Shown here one piece after another: positions 56,640 to 64,000 of a stretch of 64,000 bases of DNA (the first letter of the stretch is position 1; each line of letters opens with the position of its first letter). The notes beneath the pieces were generated by a model. It did no database searches and had not been told where the DNA came from. It worked only from the letters and a program-made list of their open reading frames with translations. The stretch is from Tritrichomonas musculus. Lineage: Eukaryota > Parabasalia > Tritrichomonadida > Tritrichomonadidae. A program made the translations under genes and the position numbers. The stretch is taken from contig JAPFFF010000028.1 in the NCBI GenBank assembly GCA_039105265.1, forward strand, positions 1,178,001-1,242,000, written 5' to 3'.

Positions 56640-57225
56640 AAAAACTAACATACATTAAAAATCAAAATGTTGAAGATTTCTGAATTTGAAAAATATTTTT
56701 TTTTAATTTCATCGTGAAAATGTTAAAAAACCTTTTCAATTTTGATGAAAAAAATATGCATTCGATGGTGATTATTGAATATTTTGGATAATAAATGCCA
56801 AAATAATGTATCGTCTAGATTGAAAATGTATTCTTTAAATTAAATCCAATCCTCAGTTATTTCTCAATTAAAAAGTTGTTTCAAAAAGAAATTTGCATTG
56901 AGTGAAAGTCATGATATCGTTATCGTTTTCTGAAACTTCGATATTTATAATGTAGGTTGAATCTGGAGGAAAATTTTAAATAAATTTTTTGAAAAGTTTA
57001 TCTTGTATTATAATCTTTTACTGTTCTATAATGCATGTTGCATTATCCTAAGTTGTTTAAATAGTCTGAAATTTAGAATAATGAAAAATAAAATCTAAAG
57101 AGGCAAAATACAAAAGATAGAAATTGAATGGATTAGAAACATTTATTATTATTATTCGTAATTTCTATAAAGAGTTTATTTTACTTGTTATGAATTGATT
57201 TCATTTTATTACATTTTATTACATT
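56640..57225. other. Intergenic DNA within palindrome arm
   Basis: Non-coding AT-rich sequence between two convergent 3' ends, mirrored at 59657-60243. A TTACATTTTATTACATTTTA repeat lies directly after the pyrB stop. Confidence 0.5.
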
Positions 57226-58131
57226 TTATTCCCGATTGAGAACTTGTAAAAGAAGAGCCATTCGTACCCATAGACCATTGTGTGCTTGCTCAAAGTAGCA
57301 AGCGCGTGGATCATCATCAACGTCAGTCGAGATTTCATTGACACGTGGTAATGGATGAAGTAAGATAACATTCTCACTGAACATGTTTAACACATTCTTG
57401 TCAACAACGAATTCTTCTTTGCCAAAGTCACCTTCAAAGCGTTCAGATTGAATTCGTGTATGATACATAACATCCAAATCTTTTGGTAACTCTGAAAAAC
57501 TGTGACAGATCTTGTATTCAACATTCTTCTCTTTAAGAACTTCAACGTATTTTTGTGGAAGTGCAAATGCTTCTTTGCTTAAGCCATAGATTTCGATGTT
57601 ATCATAAAAAGATAATAACTTGATGAGTGAGTGAATAGTTCGACCATTCGCTAAGTCCCCAAGAATCGCTACTTTCAAGTTGTCAAGTCGCCCAATTTTT
57701 TCTCGAATCGTATATAAATCAAGTAACGCTTGCGTTGGATGTTCGCCTTTGCCGGACCCACCATTAAGAATTGGGATCTTATTAACACTCGCCGCTTCAA
57801 TCGCAGACGTTTCTGATTTATGACGCATAACCATCGCATCTGCATAACCTGCAATAACATGAACTGAATCTTGGATCGTTTCCCCTTTGCTGGCTGAAGA
57901 AGATGAACCTGCGTTTTCGGTAGTGATGATTTTAGCTCCAAGTTTAAGTGCAGCCGTCTCGAATGATAATCTTGTTCGTGTGCTTGGTTCATAGAACATG
58001 ACTGCAACGATTTTGTCGCTTAACTTGTTTGAGTAATTCTCGGGGTGAGATTTGATCTTGTTCGTTAAATCAAAGACTTCTTTTAAGCTTTCTCGGTTAT
58101 ATTGATCTGCGCTTAAGATGTGCTTCATCAT
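57226..58131 (-). CDS. pyrB: Aspartate carbamoyltransferase, copy 1
   Basis: 301 residues, the full length of bacterial-type catalytic chains. Catalyses carbamoyl phosphate + L-aspartate to N-carbamoyl-L-aspartate, the committed step of pyrimidine synthesis. It has the carbamoyl-phosphate loop FYEPSTRTRLSFE (S50-TRTR), the mobile 80s loop SSSSASKGET, HPTQALLDL (H131), GDLANGRTIHS, TRIQSERF and HPLPR (259-263). An initiator-like TCATTTTATA lies on the minus strand about 9-18 bases before the ATG. G+C is visibly higher than in its surroundings. It differs from copy 2 at two residues (N12 versus D, H91 versus R). Confidence 0.95.
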   Translation of the reverse strand: MMKHILSADQYNRESLKEVFDLTNKIKSHPENYSNKLSDKIVAVMFYEPSTRTRLSFETAALKLGAKIITTENAGSSSSASKGETIQDSVHVIAGYADAMVMRHKSETSAIEAASVNKIPILNGGSGKGEHPTQALLDLYTIREKIGRLDNLKVAILGDLANGRTIHSLIKLLSFYDNIEIYGLSKEAFALPQKYVEVLKEKNVEYKICHSFSELPKDLDVMYHTRIQSERFEGDFGKEEFVVDKNVLNMFSENVILLHPLPRVNEISTDVDDDPRACYFEQAHNGLWVRMALLLQVLNRE

Positions 58132-58171
58132 CTGAAATATAAAATGATGTCATCTCCTAAATTGATCTTTT

Positions 58172-58710
58172 CTCATATCTTTCTTTATTCAATTTTTTCA
58201 TTATTCAAATAATCTCTCAATTTCGACCATTTAAGGATAATAACATTTTTTTCAATATTTTATTTAATATTTTAATATGCATATTACAAAAACTATTATA
58301 ATTTATAAAATATAATATCAATTATAGATAATAAATATAATATAATAATAACATTTAATAATATAAGATATATAAGAATTAAAATTTATATCATTCAATT
58401 TTTTTGTGCTAAACTAAACGTAGTTATCTCTGAAAAATACGATGTTTACTCAGAAAATTCCTTTGAAATTATTTACCAACGTGTATTCAATTGTTGAAAT
58501 AATTAATTCTTTATTAGAAAAATCTATCGTATTTATATTAATTCATATTTTAATAGAACAATAAGTATTATAACACTTTGCCATTTGTATTTTATCTATT
58601 TATAAGTTTTTGTTTAATTAATTTAAAAAGATAATTGAATATATTCGAAACGAATAAATTGAATAAAAAGGTCCAATTTGAGAGATTATCTAAACGAAAC
58701 AAAATTTGAT
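58172..58710. other. Central spacer of the palindrome / divergent upstream region
   Basis: 539 bp of AT-rich unique sequence between the two head-to-head pyrB genes. Each gene's initiator lies just inside its arm. No gene is seen. Confidence 0.6.
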
Positions 58711-58750
58711 AAAAGATCAATTTAAGAGATGACATCATTTTATATTTCAG

Positions 58751-59656
58751 ATGATGAAGCACATCTTAAGCGCAGATCAATATGACCGAGAAAGCTTAAA
58801 AGAAGTCTTTGATTTAACGAACAAGATCAAATCTCACCCCGAGAATTACTCAAACAAGTTAAGCGACAAAATCGTTGCAGTCATGTTCTATGAACCAAGC
58901 ACACGAACAAGATTATCATTCGAGACGGCTGCACTTAAACTTGGAGCTAAAATCATCACTACCGAAAACGCAGGTTCATCTTCTTCAGCCAGCAAAGGGG
59001 AAACGATCCAAGATTCAGTTCGTGTTATTGCAGGTTATGCAGATGCGATGGTTATGCGTCATAAATCAGAAACGTCTGCGATTGAAGCGGCGAGTGTTAA
59101 TAAGATCCCAATTCTTAATGGTGGGTCCGGCAAAGGCGAACATCCAACGCAAGCGTTACTTGATTTATATACGATTCGAGAAAAAATTGGGCGACTTGAC
59201 AACTTGAAAGTAGCGATTCTTGGGGACTTAGCGAATGGTCGAACTATTCACTCACTCATCAAGTTATTATCTTTTTATGATAACATCGAAATCTATGGCT
59301 TAAGCAAAGAAGCATTTGCACTTCCACAAAAATACGTTGAAGTTCTTAAAGAGAAGAATGTTGAATACAAGATCTGTCACAGTTTTTCAGAGTTACCAAA
59401 AGATTTGGATGTTATGTATCATACACGAATTCAATCTGAACGCTTTGAAGGTGACTTTGGCAAAGAAGAATTCGTTGTTGACAAGAATGTGTTAAACATG
59501 TTCAGTGAGAATGTTATCTTACTTCATCCATTACCACGTGTCAATGAAATCTCGACTGACGTTGATGATGATCCACGCGCTTGCTACTTTGAACAAGCAC
59601 ACAATGGTCTATGGGTACGAATGGCTCTTCTTTTACAAGTTCTCAATCGGGAATAA
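58751..59656 (+). CDS. pyrB: Aspartate carbamoyltransferase, copy 2
   Basis: Same 301-residue enzyme as copy 1 with all active-site motifs. Head-to-head with copy 1, 619 bp between starts. TCATTTTATATTTCAG precedes the ATG at 58751; a second ATG follows at once (MMK). Either copy could be expressed; nothing in the sequence marks one as dead. Confidence 0.95.
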   Translation: MMKHILSADQYDRESLKEVFDLTNKIKSHPENYSNKLSDKIVAVMFYEPSTRTRLSFETAALKLGAKIITTENAGSSSSASKGETIQDSVRVIAGYADAMVMRHKSETSAIEAASVNKIPILNGGSGKGEHPTQALLDLYTIREKIGRLDNLKVAILGDLANGRTIHSLIKLLSFYDNIEIYGLSKEAFALPQKYVEVLKEKNVEYKICHSFSELPKDLDVMYHTRIQSERFEGDFGKEEFVVDKNVLNMFSENVILLHPLPRVNEISTDVDDDPRACYFEQAHNGLWVRMALLLQVLNRE

Positions 59657-60243
59657 AATGTAATAAAATGTAATAAAATGAAATCAATTCATAACAAGTA
59701 AAATAAACTCTTTATAGAAATTACGAATAATAATAATAAATGTTTCTAATCCATTCAATTTCTATCTTTTGTATTTTGCCTCTTTAGATTTTATTTTTCA
59801 TTATTCTAAATTTCAGACTATTTAAACAACTTAGGATAATGCAACATGCATTATAGAACAGTAAAAGATTATAATACAAGATAAACTTTTCAAAAAATTT
59901 ATTTAAAATTTTTCCTCCAGATTCAACCTACATTATAAATATCGAAGTTTCAGAAAACGATAACGATATCATGACTTTCACTCAATGCAAATTTCTTTTT
60001 GAAACAACTTTTTATTTGAGAAATAACTGAGGATTGGATTTAATTTAAAGAATACATTTTCAATCTAGACGATACATTATTTTGGCATTTATTATCCAAA
60101 ATATTCAATAATCACCATCGAATGCATATTTTTTTCATCAAAATTGAAAAGGTTTTTTAACATTTTCACGATGAAATTAAAAAAAAATATTTTTCAAATT
60201 CAGAAATCTTCAACATTTTGATTTTTAATGTATGTTAGTTTTT

Positions 60244-60417
60244 TTATTCAATAACATAATTCACTATTTCTTTTTCATATTCAGCATAGTGTCCTACTTC
60301 CATTCCTCTTCGGATTTCTTGCTTGTTTTCACTTCCAGGAACAATTAGCCAGTCGGAATATGTCTTTTTGCCATCAAAATCTGTCTTAACTGTTCTTTGT
60401 ATTGTTTGAGTAATAAG
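60244..60417 (-). pseudogene. 3' fragment of an unknown host gene (right copy)
   Basis: Mirror of the fragment at the left arm's outer edge (TVKTDFDGKKTYSDWLIVPG ...), with the stop at 60244. Homology ends at 60419. A frame runs on to 60462 into unrelated sequence. Confidence 0.5.
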
Positions 60418-60419
60418 AT

Positions 60420-60651
60420 AAATTATATAGTGCGTGTGATTAGAACTGCTCTTCCCAAACAATGAGTGAGCACTATGATGGTAAACCTCTTTTCTTTCAA
60501 AAACTCTTTTTCTTGTTTCTGTTTTCGTCTCTTAAATTGCATCTTTATTCAAGCAAGTTTGACTGATCTCAAAACCATCTTGTTCGTTAAATCCTTCTTT
60601 AAAAATTGTATTTATACGACGAGACATCATTGAACCAACAATTCCAATATT
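60420..60651. other. Intergenic DNA
   Basis: No complete gene. A short minus-strand piece (DGFEISQTCLNKDAI, about 60535-60585) may be a relic. Confidence 0.3.
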
Positions 60652-61400
60652 CATTAAAACTATTGGATCACTGTATCTATCCTGATGGCCAACTTAATTC
60701 TTTTATTGGACCTGATTGCATTATAGATAATTCATTCAATTCATTTTTTTTCAGAAACACAAGCAATTGGAAATTAACAAAAAATATTTGAGAGTTTGGA
60801 AAGTATGTTCCTTAAAATTGCACATGTTCGGATCGGATCGAAATTCGATAGCAATTGGAAATTAACAAAGGAACATACTTTCAAGTAATGCATATCATTG
60901 TTGAGTAATTTTCAATATTTGAGAGTTTGGAAAGTATGTTCCTTGAGCTTTATTTATTGATCTTTGTCAAGAAGACATTTGGGATGTTCAAATGCAATCC
61001 TTTCAATGGAATGCTTATGCCATGCGAATCTTTGTATCGTGGTAATGTTGATATGAAAGAATGCAATTCTTTTTTAATAATCTTAAAGATAATCAATATT
61101 TTAAATACTGTGATTGGAATACAAATGGACTCAAATGTTGCATTAATTATCAAACTCCATTAGTTATTATTGGTGATATGGCTATTTCTCGAAGTTCTGC
61201 ATGCATGATTGCTAACGCAACAGCAATCTCAAAATCGTGGTGCAAAATTGGTAATGAATTCGATCTAATGTATGAAAAACGCATTTGTTAATTGGTATAT
61301 CGGAGAAGGCATGGAAGAAGAATTTAAAGAAGAACGTGAAAATTTAGAACTTTTTGAAAAAGATCTAAATGAATTGGATGATGATGAAGATGAACTTTGA
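60652..61400 (+). pseudogene. Diverged, internally deleted alpha-tubulin relic
   Basis: Two pieces of alpha-tubulin. 60652-60765 reads LLDHCIYPDGQLNS then DNSFNSFFF, aligning to the N-terminal LYCLEHGI-x-PDGQ ... DDSFNTFF region. 60960-61400 reads FKCNPFNGMLMPCESLYRGN, then a frame change near 61055-61070, then CDWNTNGLKCCINYQTP, WCKIGNEFDLMYEKRIC, VNWYIGEGMEEEF and the acidic tail DDDEDEL, matching the tubulin C-terminal domain. About 250 residues in the middle are absent. Many core residues differ, so it is old or came from a divergent tubulin. Confidence 0.75.
60762..60944. repeat. Scrambled direct and inverted repeats at the tubulin deletion
   Basis: AGCAATTGGAAATTAACAAA occurs at 60762-60781 and 60850-60869. 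A 31-bp word beginning AATATTTGAGAGTTTGGAAA occurs at 60783-60813 and 60914-60944. AAGGAACATACTTTC (60868-60882) is the inverse of the end of that word. This looks like templated filler DNA from error-prone end joining. Confidence 0.8.
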
Positions 61401-61508
61401 GGATGAGGAGAAAATTGCATAGTAAAAATCATATATAATGTAACTTTTATATATATTTGTAAGTAACAAAAAAAAAAACATTAAATATATATTATTATAA
61501 CAATATAT
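61401..61508. other. AT-rich DNA after tubulin relic
   Basis: I see nothing beyond AT-rich sequence. Confidence 0.4.
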
Positions 61509-61693
61509 CAGGGTTGTGTATCGATCCTCTCCGGTAGCGGTTATTTTCCCGGTAAAATATCGATATTACCGGCTCTAACCGCCGGTAACGGTATTATCGA
61601 TAAAAAACCGAAGTGTTGATACAAAAGTGGAGAATTTATATCGAATGTCAGGTTTTTTGTCGGTATTTTTTTAACAAAAAATGTATCGGATTC
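61509..61693 (+). mobile_element. hAT-like transposon end (one terminus only)
   Basis: Starts CAGGGTTGTGTATCGATCC and continues with dense CGGTA/TACCG and ATCGAT inverted words (61520-61610), a G+C island in very AT-rich DNA. CAGGGTTG termini with CCGGTT-like arrays are a common form of hAT-type MITEs. No matching CAACCCTG end is visible in the window, so the family call is tentative. The 1.2-kb MULE-like element is inserted in it or beside it. Confidence 0.35.
61685..61693. repeat. 9-bp target duplication, left
   Basis: ATCGGATTC directly before the left end of the element at 61694; repeated at 62901-62909. Confidence 0.8.
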
Positions 61694-62900
61694 TTAGTTG
61701 TGGAAATTTATCCTTTTGTCACTTTTTAGGATAAGTTTGGGATAAAAAAAAAAAAATAAAAAAAAATAAGCAAAAGTGGTGTATGATAAATTGTATCTAT
61801 TTATATATGCTTTTTTTTTGGAGAAAAAAAGAAAGTATAAAAATTTTGGAATAAAAATAAAAATTTTGGATTTTTTTTTTGCAATATTGCAGTAGATAAA
61901 TAAATTTTGTTTTGTAAATATATCGCTGAATATTAAATTGACAGTCAGTATCGAAGTTAATAAAAAATAAAAAAAAAAGTGAGCAAAAATAGAAAAACAG
62001 GATAAAATTTGTTACAAATTGCTAGAACTATTAACGATAATTGTTGTTCATATAATGATTAAATGCTTTCTCTTGTAAACAAAGTTGATTCCATCCAAAA
62101 AAAATATTTCTAAACGTAAAATTTTTTTCTATTAATTTACTCTCAAAATTTTCTAAAATTTTGAATATAATTGAATCTAAAAATACGTAAAATCTACAAT
62201 AAATATATGATATATCATATATTATATTATATTTATTTCAAAAAGATATTGAATATACTTATTGAAATAATTTCAATTAAGCTATAAATAAAAAAAGTTA
62301 TAGAATTCAAAAATAGTTAATCGTGCATTGAATTTTTATAATAGATAGAATTAATTCAAAATGAATATTCCAAATAATAAAACGAATTAACTTCATTTTA
62401 TATCATATATATATATATATAAATATACATAAACTACATATATTGACATTAATAAGAATTTAATTAAGATAAACAAAAGATATGATTATTTATATAAAAA
62501 AACGATGATTTTTTAACCAATCACATCATTATTATATAATGTGAGATGATGAAAAAAAATATTTTGTTACCTTTTTTTACATATTCATCATTGTTTTTGA
62601 TTAACTAATTTTTTTCGATGAAAAAAAAGCAATTCTCGCAAATTTTGAAAATTGCAATAAAAATTTTAAATAATATTCCAAATAATGATAATAAAACAGC
62701 TAAAAATGATATTATTTAAACAAAAACTTTCCTTTTTAATAATAAATAAATATTATATTTAAATTAAAAAATTTTGTTTTTTTTTGTTTTTCCACGCTTT
62801 CCTCAGATCATTACTTAAAATTTACGAGTTTTTCTTAAAAAAAAAATTTAGGATAAATTTAGGATAAAATTTTGTTTAAAGGATAAATTTCCACACCTAA
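61694..62900. mobile_element. Non-autonomous Mutator-like (MULE-type) element, 1.2 kb
   Basis: Flanked by a perfect 9-bp duplication ATCGGATTC (61685-61693 and 62901-62909). The ends are inverted: TTAGTTGTGGAAATTTATCC on the left and TTAGGTGTGGAAATTTATCC on the right (reverse complement), one mismatch over about 23 bp. Subterminal AGGATAA-x-TTT words follow inside both ends. There is no coding potential; the interior is very AT-rich. A 9-bp duplication is the hallmark of Mutator-like transposons, which are common in trichomonads, so it would be moved in trans. Confidence 0.75.
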
Positions 62901-62909
62901 ATCGGATTC
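62901..62909. repeat. 9-bp target duplication, right
   Basis: ATCGGATTC, identical to 61685-61693. Confidence 0.8.
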
Positions 62910-63331
62910 ATTTAAAGATGATTAAAAAAAATTATAAGGTTCTAATGAATATTGTTAATTCTCTTTAATTACATATTTTACAACAAATGATCATCATAAT
63001 AATTGAATAATCAATGGTTTCTGAAAAATCGGAAATTTTATCATCTTTATGTCAATTTCTATTTGTAGATAAATATAACATTCCAGAACTATTGAATTAA
63101 CTATTAATATGAGAAAGTACATAATATATAAAAATTTTATTGTTTTTAATGATAATAATGATATCGAAAATTTGGATTGTTTAATGAAAATGAATATGAC
63201 GAGATTTCTGAAGAAGAAAGACAATAATATACTTTTTATAGGCTAATAATTATATTTATAATTAAAATTATTATTTAAAATTAAATAATCAAATGTTTTA
63301 ATATTTTTATTCATTATTTATGGGAAGTGTA
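62910..63331. other. AT-rich DNA, no gene
   Basis: No supportable gene. Scattered short frames only. Confidence 0.4.
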
Positions 63332-63397
63332 ATTTTTCCCCAGAAAATTGAATGGAAAAAACTGGGGAAAAATGGTAAAAAACTGGGGAAAAATGGT
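63332..63397. repeat. Hairpin plus 21-bp tandem repeat
   Basis: ATTTTTCCCCAG (63332-63343) pairs perfectly with CTGGGGAAAAAT (63362-63373). The latter lies in a 21-bp unit (core AAAAAACTGGGGAAAAATGG) present twice in tandem, 63356-63376 and 63377-63397. Confidence 0.85.
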
Positions 63398-64000
63398 AAT
63401 TTTTTTGAATTGAAAATGATCGTTTTTTTAAAAATATTTTTTATAAAATTACAGCATAAACAACATTTAGAGTTTCAAAATTAAAATAAATTATTAAGAA
63501 AAAGAACAATACATAAAATGCATATGTCTATTACCTCAAAAAAAGTATTTAAGAAATATCAACATTACAATTAAAAGGAAAAATTTCTAATTCGAAATGA
63601 CTGACAAAAATTGTATTACATATAAATGAATATAATAATTATATAAATGTTATCCCAGAGAAAATTTAAAAATACATAAGAGAAAATGAAAAAAGCAATA
63701 TTTTTCATTTTATTTTAGGTAAAATCAGAACCAAATTAGAGAAGAATATGAAGTACTTTTGAAAAATAATTATAACAAAAAAGAAAAAATCACATGTCAA
63801 TTCATATCAGAAAAATGATGAAGTTCGTTTGAAATAAAAATCTCATTGTAATATAAAATATCATGTTTTTGCCTGTATTTTAATATATATATAAATAAAA
63901 CGATTATACTATGATTTATAAATTCAAAACCTAAAAATATAAAGGATTTATGTAATATAAACACTTTTTTTTCAAAATAAAAAATTTTCTTATGTGTAGG
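63398..64000. other. AT-rich DNA to window end
   Basis: I see no gene or recognisable element. Confidence 0.4.

Larger units (their letters stand above)
56474..58171. repeat. Left arm of pyrB palindrome
   Basis: About 1.7 kb, inverted and almost identical to 58711-60419. It contains pyrB on the minus strand and a 3' gene fragment on the plus strand. The two arms differ by a handful of substitutions and small indels. The outer boundary is at TCAAACAATACAAAG and the inner one at GATCTTTT. Confidence 0.9.
58711..60419. repeat. Right arm of pyrB palindrome
   Basis: Inverted copy of 56474-58171. Confidence 0.9.

Noticed and set aside
57675-58007. 110-residue frame inside pyrB, mirrored at 58875-59207
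   Set aside because: An alternative frame of a well-conserved enzyme gene; present in both copies only because the copies are identical.
1-64000. tRNA, rRNA, CRISPR array or prokaryotic operon structure
   Set aside because: No clover-leaf with conserved boxes, no rRNA core words, and no regular spacer-repeat array. The 22-bp array has no unique spacers.

Overview
The window is about 64 kb of very AT-rich eukaryotic DNA, most likely from a parabasalid (trichomonad, perhaps Tritrichomonas-like). The evidence is intronless host genes of trichomonad-type families (TKL-like kinases with Sel1-type relics, a fringe-like glycosyltransferase, an alpha-tubulin relic), very short leaders with initiator-like TCA(C/T)TTT elements just before the ATG, and stop codons followed by TAAA signals. 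The species is an inference. I see no rRNA, tRNA or CRISPR array.

Left host flank (1-6559): a 22-bp minisatellite (1 to about 1560) fades into a coiled-coil protein kinase gene whose 5' end is not visible. A Sel1-like relic, a relic of a low-complexity surface-type gene and a kinase relic follow, then an intact pseudokinase (4988-6073).

Maverick/Polinton element (6560-53625, about 47.1 kb): it has 231-bp terminal inverted repeats about 98% identical, AG...CT termini and a 5-bp target duplication (ATAAA). It carries about 40 genes. Recognised parts are a retroviral-type (rve) integrase, an SF3 primase-helicase, a protein-primed family B DNA polymerase, a KilA-N protein, an A32/FtsK-HerA packaging ATPase, two tandem double-jelly-roll-type major capsid proteins, a penton candidate, a pVI/pX-like amphipathic protein, basic SAP-like core proteins, two fibre-like proteins, a mucin-stalked membrane glycoprotein, several small membrane or coiled-coil proteins, and one giant 3811-residue protein. 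It looks recent and nearly whole, with perhaps one or two breaks. It is about twice the usual Maverick length. Its promoters fall into three classes that map to different parts of the element: terminal genes, the replication block and the structural block. This suggests timed expression.

Right host flank (53626-64000): a kinase gene interrupted at the insertion site, a partial pyrB copy, a GT31-like glycosyltransferase, and a large palindrome (arms 56474-58171 and 58711-60419) carrying two nearly identical intact aspartate carbamoyltransferase genes in opposite orientation. Beyond it are a scrambled alpha-tubulin relic, a hAT-like terminus split by a 1.2-kb Mutator-type non-autonomous transposon with a 9-bp target duplication, and AT-rich DNA with no convincing gene.
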